From contig NZ_JAGSOJ010000001.1 in NCBI RefSeq assembly GCF_023684385.1, forward strand, positions 496,001-560,000: a DNA stretch of 64,000 bases, read 5' to 3'. Position 1 is the stretch's first letter; each line of letters starts with the position of its first letter. The notes beneath the pieces are model-generated. The model made no database searches. It was not told the origin of the DNA and saw only the letters and a list, made by a program, of their open reading frames with translations. Origin of the DNA: Oceanirhabdus seepicola. Its GTDB lineage: Bacteria; Bacillota; Clostridia; Clostridiales; Clostridiaceae. Positions 1 to 7,234 of the stretch are shown in pieces. Position numbers and translations under genes: made by a program.

Positions 1-127
1 ACACCTCTTAAATTTTCCTGAAAACAATTCTTATGAAAATTATATTTCTATTTTCGCCTTTAGTCAAATCAGCGCTCTTTACCTTTTATTCAAATATATG
101 TTAATATAAGCTATGAGGTGATAATTA

Positions 128-1081
128 ATGAAGTTCTTTGGACCAAATAAAAGTGATATATGGAGAAAGTTTGCAGAAGAAATAAACGCAGAATTCAACC
201 CTTCAATGATAATAACTAAAAAATTTAAATCATATACAATAGAACTTACAACAATAAACGGAAGGAATTCACCAGTTTATACTACAATTTCATGTACCAT
301 GCCAAATAAACATAATCTTAAGTTCAAAATCATTGGAGATTACTCAGAACGCTATATCATTAACTATACCAAACTAATGGATTATATTATTGAAAACGAT
401 GAGTTGAAATCCAAATATATAATCAGAAGTAATAGTAGATTCATAATTGATCAATTATTAGATGAACCTGATATAGTTAAGTATTTAGTAGATAATCGAG
501 ATATATTTATAGAATATAGAACTACTAATATGATGGAATCAGATAATCCCAGTGAAAATAGTATCCTTAAATTATCAATACTTGGTACTGTAATGGATAA
601 TTCTCTTTTAAAAGATTTATTTGAACTATCTGCTAATATTATAACAATTATTGATTTAGTAAATTCTTCTGTCGAAAATCCCCTAGTAGTAAAAGATCCT
701 AATATACTAGAGGTAATAAAATCTTCCGCTACGAATCTATATGAAAATTCAGATAAAATCAACTCATTGGCAAATAAATTCATCCATAAAAACAAAGGTG
801 ATGTTCCTGATAGTGCTAATATAACTACCGTAGAAAGTATTCCTCTAAATAAAGCAAATACCCATGAAGATATTATTAATCCTACAACTGACAAAGAATC
901 ATCTGATATAATCCAAATAAATTCTATGGCTAATACCGATTCTGATGAAATCAAATTAGATACTTCCTTAGATTCTTTAAATATGGATAATTTAACCATT
1001 TCAACGGATGATTTACAAATATCAACAGATGATTTAGTAATACCATCTATATCAACAGATGACTATTCACCTGATAATTAA
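128..1081 (+). CDS. Unknown acidic protein with C-terminal STDD repeats
   Basis: I do not recognise this 317-residue protein. It has no signal peptide or membrane segment, so it is probably cytoplasmic. The first 200 residues look like a mixed alpha/beta globular domain. From about residue 220 the sequence becomes low in complexity, rich in Asp, Ser, Thr and Asn, and it ends with short repeats around ISTDDL (at least three STDD units in the last 30 residues). A GAGGTG ribosome binding site lies 8 bases before the ATG. The gene stands alone, and a long-loop hairpin terminator follows at 1118-1210. The long antisense reading frame at 451-999 is a shadow. The gene is probably real because of its length and RBS; its function is unknown. 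Confidence 0.75.
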   Translation: MKFFGPNKSDIWRKFAEEINAEFNPSMIITKKFKSYTIELTTINGRNSPVYTTISCTMPNKHNLKFKIIGDYSERYIINYTKLMDYIIENDELKSKYIIRSNSRFIIDQLLDEPDIVKYLVDNRDIFIEYRTTNMMESDNPSENSILKLSILGTVMDNSLLKDLFELSANIITIIDLVNSSVENPLVVKDPNILEVIKSSATNLYENSDKINSLANKFIHKNKGDVPDSANITTVESIPLNKANTHEDIINPTTDKESSDIIQINSMANTDSDEIKLDTSLDSLNMDNLTISTDDLQISTDDLVIPSISTDDYSPDN

Positions 1082-1117
1082 AAAAAGATTTCAACCTTTT
1101 TACTGCCTTTAGAATTT

Positions 1118-1210
1118 CAGACTGTTTAAAACGTTCATAATCAAAATCAAGGCGAACCAGCAGCGCTGAGAGCCTTAGCCGCTTCGAAATTGGGTGTTTT
1201 AAACAGTCTG
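1118..1210. terminator. Long-loop hairpin between convergent genes
   Basis: A perfect 15-bp inverted repeat (1118-1132 and 1196-1210) encloses about 63 bases that are much richer in G and C than the surroundings. It lies between the stops of two convergent genes, so it probably ends transcription from both sides. The arms and the loop are described further in the findings, with a possible relative at 33303-33370. Confidence 0.6.
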
Positions 1211-1211
1211 A

Positions 1212-2297
1212 TTATTTTATCAGAACAAACTTTATCAATGTTTCTTGAGTAATATACCTTAAGAGACATAATTCTGATTCTACTATGGCTCCAATTTTGT
1301 TTATACGTTGATCTCCACAAGAATTTGTTGTGTAAATATTTAGCTCCCCTTCATTTATTCCATATAGATAATTATCTATAGTTATATCTCCTTCGTTTAT
1401 CCTATTTTCCTTAAATGAATTCTCAATTCTAGATAACCCCATCTTTCTTTTCACGTTTCCTAAATTCATAACTCCATTTTTATTAATGCTTGCAATTCTA
1501 TGGATTTTTGAAAATAATATTCTTTTAGCTAATTCATCACTATTATCAACTAACTTAATTCTTATTTCACAACAGGATTCACTTGAATTATTTATCATTT
1601 CCAGCTGCTCAAATCCCAATGTTCCATCAATGAATAATTTCTTTATCCCCATTAAATTCAATATCTTGTAACTTATTAAACTATTCTTGTCTCGCAACCC
1701 TTCTATTGTTGAAATTCCATCCTGAATTAAACTATGAGTTCCCATCTCATCCCCTAAAAAAGCGCATAAATTACTTGAATAATTTTTAATAATATCTATT
1801 GTGCATAACATATCTTCAACTGATATTCCCGAAAACACTCTTACGCCTTGTGGAAAAACAAATGATAAATTTTTAAAATTAGTCCCCTTCTCCCCCATAT
1901 ATTTCAATGCACCTTCATTAATAATCTCCCACCCTACATATATATGTATATATTCGTTATAACTAATTTCACAAATTTGTTCTATGTTTCTAAGTTCTTT
2001 ATAAAATATCCCATTTACCCCAGCTAAATATAATTCTTTAAGATTGTATACATTTTCTTCCATAATATTTATACAGTCCTCATCCACTTGCAGTATCATA
2101 TTTAATCTCTTTTCTTTAGATTTTTTCATAATTCTATAAATATATTCTTTAAGATATTCTTTCCTTTCTCTACCAGCTATTACTCTTAAAAAAATTCTAT
2201 TATAGTTTAACTTACATACTATTTCTATTTGAGTTAAAATCCTCTCAAAAGATTCACTATCATAAAGAATAAAAAATAGTCCTTTAATAAAATACAT
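1212..2297 (-). CDS. Divergent MupG / DUF871 family protein
   Basis: This 361-residue protein has the two-part layout of the DUF871/MupG family (6-phospho-N-acetylmuramidase type): an N-terminal TIM-barrel-like part (about 1-235) and a C-terminal cyclophilin-like part (about 240-361). The clearest signature is near the C-terminus, GDITIDNYLYG followed by EGELNIYT, which matches the family block GDI-IDN-YG-GEL. The middle motif SFVFPQGVRVFSGIS sits where family members carry NFYPRP-TGLS, but it is poorly conserved. Family members cleave MurNAc-6-phosphate to lactate and GlcNAc-6-phosphate; the divergence here makes the substrate uncertain. A GGGGG run touches the ATG, an odd spacing, so the start may be slightly wrong. 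No PTS or MurQ/MurR-like neighbours are present. Confidence 0.65.
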   Translation of the reverse strand: MYFIKGLFFILYDSESFERILTQIEIVCKLNYNRIFLRVIAGRERKEYLKEYIYRIMKKSKEKRLNMILQVDEDCINIMEENVYNLKELYLAGVNGIFYKELRNIEQICEISYNEYIHIYVGWEIINEGALKYMGEKGTNFKNLSFVFPQGVRVFSGISVEDMLCTIDIIKNYSSNLCAFLGDEMGTHSLIQDGISTIEGLRDKNSLISYKILNLMGIKKLFIDGTLGFEQLEMINNSSESCCEIRIKLVDNSDELAKRILFSKIHRIASINKNGVMNLGNVKRKMGLSRIENSFKENRINEGDITIDNYLYGINEGELNIYTTNSCGDQRINKIGAIVESELCLLRYITQETLIKFVLIK

Positions 2298-2380
2298 CCC
2301 CCTTACAAATTTCTATATTATTACTTTATTAAAACTCCACTAGAGATATAACCTTTCGTCTTTATATTCTTACGAATTAG

Positions 2381-2401
2381 AAAAAGCACCCTAAGGTGCT
2401 T
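2381..2401 (-). terminator. Terminator of the cysteine-rich gene
   Basis: The hairpin AAGCACC/GGTGCTT is followed by a T run on the minus strand. It lies 15 bases after the stop of the cysteine-rich gene. Confidence 0.8.
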
Positions 2402-2415
2402 AGACAATTAGCATT

Positions 2416-3114
2416 TTAGCATTTTTTACATTCACACTTTTTAAATAATTTGAATAAAGTCTCAATTTCTCTTACAACGTCTTCAATTTTCTCTAATGCA
2501 ACCCTAATTAAATTTACCGCTTCACAGTATTCACATTCGTTACAACAAGGGTCACAAAGTTCTTCTAATTCACATAAAGCATATGCTACAGCTTCTGTAT
2601 TTCTGATAGCTTTTTGAATTATATACGCAGCTTCATATTCGCAATTGAAGCACTTTTTATCAAAACACCACCATAACTTCTCAAGAATCTTTAATAAACA
2701 TTTTACAGACTCTTTTGCTTTACAGAAGAAATATTTTATAATATCCCTGTGTTTACATGGATTCTTAAACTCAAAAATAGCTAATATTGCTACTCTAGCA
2801 CTAAATGCATATTTATAAGCTTCTTTTAAAAGGCATTTAATCTCATGACAACAATCGCACTTCTTACAACATTTATCATCCTTACATTTCTCGTGTTTCT
2901 TACAACATTTGTCATCCCAACATGTATCGTGTTTCTTACAACATTTGTCATCCTTACATTTGTCATGTTTCTTGCAACATTTGTCACCCCAACACTCATC
3001 GTGTTTTTTACAACATTTGTCATCCCAACATTTATCTTGTTTCTTGCAACATTCCATATCGTAATAATATTCTTTGTCCTTACAATTGGAATAATCATTC
3101 CATGTATTACTCAT
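2416..3114 (-). CDS. Cysteine-rich protein with 12-residue CCKKH repeats
   Basis: This 232-residue protein contains 37 cysteines by my count (about 16%). Residues 20-90 consist of about six tandem 12-residue units of the form DKCCKKHDxCWD, alternating W and K at one position, which give 36-bp direct repeats in the DNA. The rest (about 92-232) looks helical, with scattered Cys and a second Cys cluster near residues 187-200 (CDPCCNECEYC), ending CECKKC. There is no signal peptide. Paired Cys and a regularly spaced His suggest metal binding or disulfide cross-linking, as in spore coat or exosporium proteins, but I recognise no named family. AGGAGGGA lies just before the ATG, and a good terminator follows. 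Expression from its own promoter is likely. Confidence 0.8.
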   Translation of the reverse strand: MSNTWNDYSNCKDKEYYYDMECCKKQDKCWDDKCCKKHDECWGDKCCKKHDKCKDDKCCKKHDTCWDDKCCKKHEKCKDDKCCKKCDCCHEIKCLLKEAYKYAFSARVAILAIFEFKNPCKHRDIIKYFFCKAKESVKCLLKILEKLWWCFDKKCFNCEYEAAYIIQKAIRNTEAVAYALCELEELCDPCCNECEYCEAVNLIRVALEKIEDVVREIETLFKLFKKCECKKC

Positions 3115-3191
3115 TTTCTCCCTCCTAAGTTATTCCTTGTATATATTTGTTATTTATTGTTATGTCTTCAGTTACTCAATACTATAATATG

Positions 3192-3236
3192 AAAAAACAC
3201 CTGAAAGGTTCATTTTTTCAACAACCTTCAGGTGTT
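3192..3236 (-). terminator. Terminator overlapping a small gene's stop
   Basis: A long stem (ACACCTGAAAGGTT pairing with AACCTTCAGGTGT, one bulge) is followed by a T run on the minus strand. The upstream arm contains the stop codon of the 3228-3464 reading frame. Confidence 0.75.
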
Positions 3237-3464
3237 ACTTAATTTACTTTTTAAAATTCCATTGAATTTAAATATTCTCTTGTGATAACCTTTTCCCCCA
3301 TTAATACTTATTACATCCGCTCCTTTTTGTATTGATATTTTATAGATATTTTTATTATTATGCAATCTTCCAATACATCTTAAATTTATTTTAAAATTAT
3401 CTAAAAAATTGTTTACATCTAGCAAGGAAAGTAATTTTTTTATAGATAATATCCGTGTAATCAT
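3228..3464 (-). CDS. Small hypothetical protein, possibly a fragment
   Basis: This 78-residue reading frame ends inside its own terminator, which supports transcription. The upstream sequence has no clear Shine-Dalgarno motif. The N-terminus (MITRILSIKKLLSLL) faintly resembles the start of the C-terminal domain found in some GNAT acetyltransferases, so this could be the tail of a lost larger gene; that is a weak impression only. It is divergent from the transporter pair, whose RBS begins 17 bases away. No function can be assigned. Confidence 0.4.
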   Translation of the reverse strand: MITRILSIKKLLSLLDVNNFLDNFKINLRCIGRLHNNKNIYKISIQKGADVISINGGKGYHKRIFKFNGILKSKLSNT

Positions 3465-3492
3465 TTAAAATATAATAAGTGGAGGGATGATT

Positions 3493-3837
3493 ATGATTAT
3501 TACTAAATCTCAAGGAAAACTTCTGATGATTTTTTCAGCATTTGTAGCTTCTTTAGGACAATTAATGTGGAAGCTTAGTGGAAGTGAACTAAATATACTT
3601 CTCATAATTGGTCTATTTTTATATGGTATAGGATTCATAAGTATGACCATTGCTTTCAAAAGCGATGAACTTTCAAAATTATACCCTTTTATGAGCTTAA
3701 GTTATGCATTTGCCACAATTTATTCCGTATTAATATTAAGAGAGCCTTTATCTATATCTAATATAATTGGTATTATTTTAATTGTCTCTGGAGTCATACT
3801 ATTAGGGAGTGATAAACCATGTTCTACATGCTTATAA
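3493..3837 (+). CDS. SMR/EamA-like small transporter subunit 1
   Basis: This protein of about 114 residues has four predicted membrane helices and the drug/metabolite transporter look of SMR and ArnE-type proteins: GQLMWKLSG early, KLYPFMSLSYAF in the third helix region and SISNIIGIILIVSGV in the fourth. I place the start at the second ATG (3493) because GGAGGG (3481-3486) touches the first ATG at 3487 and is 6 bases from the second. Its 3' end overlaps the next gene by 19 bases, so the two are translated together and probably form a heteromeric transporter. The substrate is unknown; such pairs export small cations, drugs or lipid-linked sugars. Confidence 0.8.
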   Translation: MIITKSQGKLLMIFSAFVASLGQLMWKLSGSELNILLIIGLFLYGIGFISMTIAFKSDELSKLYPFMSLSYAFATIYSVLILREPLSISNIIGIILIVSGVILLGSDKPCSTCL

Positions 3838-4154
3838 TTATAAACACATTATTAGGGGCAATTGGTGGTCTCCTCATTAAAATTTCTTCAAGCAAAGAAA
3901 GTTCTCGCAATTCTTTTATAAAGTGGATATTTTCAAAGGAATTCATTGTAGGCACATTATTTTATGTGCTAGCCATAATTATGAATATTATTCTTCTTAA
4001 ATATATTCAATACATAGTTTTCATCGCATGTTTATCTTTAACTTATGTTTGGACATTGTTTTTATCAAATATATTCTTAAAAGAACGAATTACTCAAAAA
4101 AAACTCCTTGCCATATCATTGATTATTCTTGGAACAATAGTAGTATCGATTTAA
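3819..4154 (+). CDS. SMR/EamA-like small transporter subunit 2
   Basis: This 111-residue protein has four hydrophobic helices and is related to its upstream partner; ends such as KKLLAISLIILGTIVV match the last helix of SMR/ArnF-type proteins. It starts inside the last codons of subunit 1, with an AGGGAG ribosome binding site in that coding sequence. Overlapping SMR-like genes of slightly different sequence usually encode two subunits of opposite or fixed membrane topology. A hairpin terminator with a 9-bp stem follows at 4194-4218, closing a two-gene operon. Confidence 0.8.
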   Translation: MFYMLIIINTLLGAIGGLLIKISSSKESSRNSFIKWIFSKEFIVGTLFYVLAIIMNIILLKYIQYIVFIACLSLTYVWTLFLSNIFLKERITQKKLLAISLIILGTIVVSI

Positions 4155-4193
4155 GACATAATCTAAAAATTGTATTATTGATATGATATTTAG

Positions 4194-4218
4194 AGGGAAC
4201 CTAAAAAATAGGTTCCCT
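4194..4218 (+). terminator. Terminator of the SMR pair
   Basis: The stem AGGGAACCT/AGGTTCCCT (9 bp, 7-base loop) lies 40 bases after the stop of subunit 2. The T run that follows is weak. Confidence 0.65.
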
Positions 4219-4409
4219 TAATTAGTTCAATCAACACCTTTTATAAAAATTCATGATCTGATTATATTATTACATAACATAAATAAACTTAACTTTGTTT
4301 TTATAATGAATAACTAATGCTTACTGAGAAACAATAAAATATAGCTTAGGATAAATTAGTAAGAAAGAACTAAATGAAAATAAAACATATGAAAAAAGGA
4401 GATCTTTAT

Positions 4410-4862
4410 ATGACTTTTTTATTTATAATTATAGGTGTGCTTATAGTGTTATTTTTGCTAATGTATTCAAAAAACACACAAACTCCTAATAATCTTGGTG
4501 TTAAAGATGGAAAATTAGCCCCTCTTTCAAATAAACCAAACTGTGTATCAACCCAAACAACTATGGGTGATAAAAAAATTGTGCCACTTCCATTTAAAGA
4601 AAATCTTATTAAGAGTAGAGAAGAAATTTTAAATATTATTAAATCCTTTCCTAATACAAACATAATAGAAATGAAAGATGATTACATCTACGTAGTTTTC
4701 ACATCCTCAAGAATGAAATATAATGACGATGTTGAATTCTATTTTGATATAAATGATAAAGTTATACACTTTAGATCCGCTTCAAGAGTTGGTTACTCAG
4801 CTATGGGATCTAATCGTAAAAGATATAATATAATAAAAAATATGTACTTTAAAAACCTGTGA
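4410..4862 (+). CDS. DUF1499 family membrane-anchored protein
   Basis: This is a protein of about 150 residues with one N-terminal hydrophobic segment (residues 2-18) and a soluble DUF1499 domain. Family marks are the early PNCVSTQ and the late block VEFYFDINDKVIHFRSASR followed by VGYSAMGSNRKRY, close to the family's RSASR-GYSD-G-NR-R. I start it at 4410 because AAGGAGA lies 7 bases upstream; an earlier in-frame ATG at 4374 has no RBS. The function of DUF1499 is unknown. The gene is alone, and a palindromic repeat begins almost at its stop codon. Confidence 0.8.
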   Translation: MTFLFIIIGVLIVLFLLMYSKNTQTPNNLGVKDGKLAPLSNKPNCVSTQTTMGDKKIVPLPFKENLIKSREEILNIIKSFPNTNIIEMKDDYIYVVFTSSRMKYNDDVEFYFDINDKVIHFRSASRVGYSAMGSNRKRYNIIKNMYFKNL

Positions 4863-4864
4863 AA

Positions 4865-5096
4865 AATAATGGATAATTGAAAATGGAGAATGATGGATGC
4901 TTTTGCTTTATGAGCAAAAGCTATATCTTATTGTTCTTTAGGACAATAGGTTGTTACTCATTTTTTCTTGAATAAAACATTGTATTTATCATACAATGTT
5001 TCATTTACAATGAAACGAGTAAAACCCTATTGTTTCTTGAACAATAAGATTAAATTTCGTGGAGCGAAATGTCAATCATTCTACATTCTACATTTC
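4865..5096. repeat. Nested palindromic intergenic element (copy A)
   Basis: This element of about 230 bp fills the gap between two convergent genes. The outer arms at 4925-4962 and 5014-5050 are imperfect inverted repeats (both read ATCTTATTGTTC inward). Inside are smaller hairpins: 4899-4921 (8-bp stem), 4975-5001 (10-bp stem), the alternative 4998-5016, and 5054-5070. The ends carry AATGGAGAATGATGG-like sequence, which recurs at 37229-37313, 49851-49990 and 54729-54770. It has no coding capacity, so it looks like a MITE-type or REP-type repeat. Confidence 0.7.
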
Positions 5097-5098
5097 TT

Positions 5099-6562
5099 TT
5101 AAGCTTTTCCTTTAACAATTCCAATAGCTTTACCAAATATATATATATCCTCTCCTATTATAACAATAGGATCATACCTATCATTTTCTGGCATTAACAT
5201 CGGATTTTCTTCTTTAAGATTTAACCTTTTCAACGTAGCCTCTCCATTATAACTTACCGCAACAATATCATTATGAACTACACCTTGTTGTTTGTGAATT
5301 ATCACATAGTCACCATCATGAATATTAGCATTTATCATACTATCACCTTTAACTTTTAACATAAAAATATCTTTTTTACCCTTGAACCAAAAGTTAGGCA
5401 TATTCATTGTATCTTGCTGAGCATCTTCAATGTACATCGGCTGTCCAGCTGCAATATTACTGAATACAGGTATTGTAAGAAGTTCTTCTTTTTTAATTTC
5501 TATATCTTTATCTTCCTCGTGCAAAATCAACTCATCATTAACACTTGAATCTTGACTCAAATTAAATTGCTTATTATGATTCAAATCAATGAACTTGAAT
5601 TTTTCAATTCCATCCCACAAGTAACCATTGTACACTTCATATTTAACTTGAAAAATTTTATTCAATCTTATCTTTTTTGCTTTTGTAGAAACACATGAAT
5701 AGTCCATTTTTTTCCCTCTAACTAAAACTCCTGTCTCATTATGAACTTTCTCTTTATCTATGGTCACCGATATTGTGGAGTATCGCTTATCACTTGCACA
5801 TTCCTGATAAAATTTCAACTCTCTTTCAGTTAATAACTCTCCTCTATGTATAAATATATGTGCATATTTACAATTACAATAAGCTTTCTTCTCTATTAGT
5901 TTTCTAACTATTTGATAGATATCAGTATATCCCTTGTTATTTAATTCTTGATAAAATAATTTATACATTCCATACATAGCTTTTCTTGAAGATGCATTTT
6001 TCTTCAATTGCCCTAATACCTTATCTTTATCTTTAACCTTAGGGGCTTTTTTTCTAACACAATTAGAGTAATCTTCTTCTGATAGTATTCCCATTGATTC
6101 TATCCAATTTATTTCTCTAAGAAAAGCACTTGCTTTTTTCTTTTTGAATAACTTAATTCTTGGATATTGTTTTTTCATATGCTCAATTATTTCTTTTATA
6201 AGATTTTCAAACAGATTATTATCCTCTTTAATCTTTAAAGATTTATCTCCAAATTCTTCCCATAAATCATATAAAAAACTTTTTCTATCTATAAACTCTA
6301 TATTCTGACTATAAAATGAAAACAAAGTACAATAATTATTATCTTCAATTTGTTCATTATATCTTCTCTTAATATCTTCCATCTCTTCATTAGTTGTAAT
6401 AAAAAGAAGCTTGTCCTCTTCATTGAAACTATAATTATTCTTCAAATATGCAGCTCTATTCAATAAAGTTGTCAACTTACCTGTACTAGTATTACCCGTA
6501 ATTAAGAGGAGTTTTCTTGGTTTGCTATTCACTACTTTTTTTTGCTGTAATGTAAGTCTCAT
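5099..6562 (-). CDS. UvrD-like N-terminus fused to LexA-type S24 peptidase domain
   Basis: This 487-residue protein has two unrelated ends. The N-terminus (about 1-70) resembles the start of UvrD/Rep helicases: LTLQQKKVV, a P-loop-like GNTSTGKLTT, a Rep-like NRAAYL, and FITTNEEMEDIKRRY. In this P-loop Leu follows the Lys where Ser/Thr is expected, and I see no later helicase motifs. Residues from about 365 on are a LexA/UmuD-type S24 domain: cleavage site AAG at about 371-373, Ser in KGDSM at about 408, and Lys in ATLKR at about 445, with the LexA-like Ser-Lys spacing of 37. There is no winged helix DNA-binding domain. I start at 6562 because GGAGGA lies just upstream; the in-frame ATG at 6574 lacks an RBS. 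It may be a DNA-damage sensor or regulator; that role is inferred. Confidence 0.8.
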   Translation of the reverse strand: MRLTLQQKKVVNSKPRKLLLITGNTSTGKLTTLLNRAAYLKNNYSFNEEDKLLFITTNEEMEDIKRRYNEQIEDNNYCTLFSFYSQNIEFIDRKSFLYDLWEEFGDKSLKIKEDNNLFENLIKEIIEHMKKQYPRIKLFKKKKASAFLREINWIESMGILSEEDYSNCVRKKAPKVKDKDKVLGQLKKNASSRKAMYGMYKLFYQELNNKGYTDIYQIVRKLIEKKAYCNCKYAHIFIHRGELLTERELKFYQECASDKRYSTISVTIDKEKVHNETGVLVRGKKMDYSCVSTKAKKIRLNKIFQVKYEVYNGYLWDGIEKFKFIDLNHNKQFNLSQDSSVNDELILHEEDKDIEIKKEELLTIPVFSNIAAGQPMYIEDAQQDTMNMPNFWFKGKKDIFMLKVKGDSMINANIHDGDYVIIHKQQGVVHNDIVAVSYNGEATLKRLNLKEENPMLMPENDRYDPIVIIGEDIYIFGKAIGIVKGKA

Positions 6563-6600
6563 ACTGTCCTCCATAATTTGTGAATTCCTTCCTAAATAAC

Positions 6601-6630
6601 AAAAAGCACAATTTGCAACTGTGCTTTTTC
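6601..6630 (-). terminator. Terminator-like hairpin upstream of the LexA-like gene
   Basis: AAAAAGCACA pairs with TGTGCTTTTT around a 10-base loop, with T runs on both strands. On the minus strand it lies about 40 bases before the start codon of the UvrD-like/LexA-like gene. No promoter is visible between the two, so it may end an upstream transcript or act as an attenuator. Confidence 0.55.
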
Positions 6631-6894
6631 TTTAATTATCTTTCTTATTTAATTATACTTCTTGTTAATAACTTAATCAATAATATTAGACACTTTAACC
6701 TTAGTTGTTTATTCCTCATACACACTATCTCAATAAAATCTATACATTTTTTATACTTTCCTTTATTTCTTCTCTAAACCACTCTAGTTCTAATACTTCT
6801 ATTTTATCACACATTCTTTCTCACATAAGTATTTTCACAAACATGTAACTCATTGATATAAGCAAGATTACATGTGATAATTTCTTAAAGAATA

Positions 6895-7017
6895 AAAAAG
6901 TCGCGTTACACGCGATTCGCTAGGGAAACCTATGTTTCCCTTCGACGCAGCTATCGCTGCTGAGCACCCTTCTTAAGTCGGCAGGGGAAATACTTCCCCT
7001 ACAACCCCTTCATTTTT
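6895..7017 (-). repeat. GC-rich hairpin cluster, possible structured RNA
   Basis: In about 120 bases there are four compact hairpins: AGGGGAA/TTCCCCT (6983-7000), GCAGC/GCTGC (6947-6960), AGGGAAAC/GTTTCCCT (6923-6942) and TCGCGT/ACGCGA (6901-6915). The last is followed on the minus strand by a T run, as a terminator would be. G+C is far above the neighbourhood. It has no reading frame. I recall similar hairpin strings in clostridial and plasmid sequences but cannot name the element. Confidence 0.5.
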
Positions 7018-7111
7018 TTACTCTATAAAAAATTATTTTCATTGGAATAGTTGTTCAAATCAATAACTTATCCACAGATTCATGAATTTATAATTTCCTA
7101 TAAAGTAAAAA

Positions 7112-7142
7112 AAGAAAGCTCCACCTAGTATGATAGAGCTTT
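7112..7142 (-). terminator. Hairpin terminator
   Basis: The stem GAAAGCTC/GAGCTTTC with a long loop is followed by a run of seven T on the minus strand. It is a second terminator behind the 7235-7612 gene. Confidence 0.65.
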
Positions 7143-7205
7143 CACATTTTTAATACTTTTAAATAATATTATTAAATTTTATTATGTATATTGTATTTTT
7201 CAAAA

Positions 7206-7225
7206 AGTACAATTATAATTGTACT
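7206..7225 (-). terminator. Palindromic terminator of the 7235 gene
   Basis: A perfect 20-bp palindrome (AGTACAATTA and its complement) lies directly after the stop codon of the minus-strand gene and is followed by TTTTT. Confidence 0.65.
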
Positions 7226-7234
7226 CTTAGTCTC

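Larger units (their letters stand above)
6575..7234. other. Gene-poor stretch of 660 bases
   Basis: I see no convincing gene here. It holds a terminator-like hairpin (6601-6630) close upstream of the LexA-like gene, a GC-rich hairpin cluster (6895-7017), a lone perfect DnaA box (TTATCCACA, 7068-7076) and two terminators that face the 7235-7612 gene. Two tiny minus-strand reading frames, 6740-6814 (24 codons, MCDKIEVLELEWF start) and about 6640-6710, could be peptides or relics. Neither has a strong RBS. Confidence 0.5.

Noticed and set aside
451..999. A 182-codon minus-strand reading frame opposite the first gene
   Set aside because: The plus-strand gene has a good RBS and sensible composition; this frame has neither.
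2845..3060. 36-bp direct repeats that could suggest a CRISPR-like array
   Set aside because: There are no spacers; the period is explained by 12-residue protein repeats in a gene with good start and stop signals.
3465..3492. Possible guanidine riboswitch before the SMR-like pair
   Set aside because: Fewer than 30 bases separate the pair from the divergent reading frame, too short for a riboswitch.
6580..6777. 65-codon plus-strand hydrophobic reading frame
   Set aside because: No RBS, low-complexity AT-driven composition, and it crosses a terminator.
7068..7076. Perfect DnaA box TTATCCACA as a sign of a replication origin
   Set aside because: Only one box was seen, with no dnaA/dnaN, no AT-rich unwinding cluster and no replication genes nearby.
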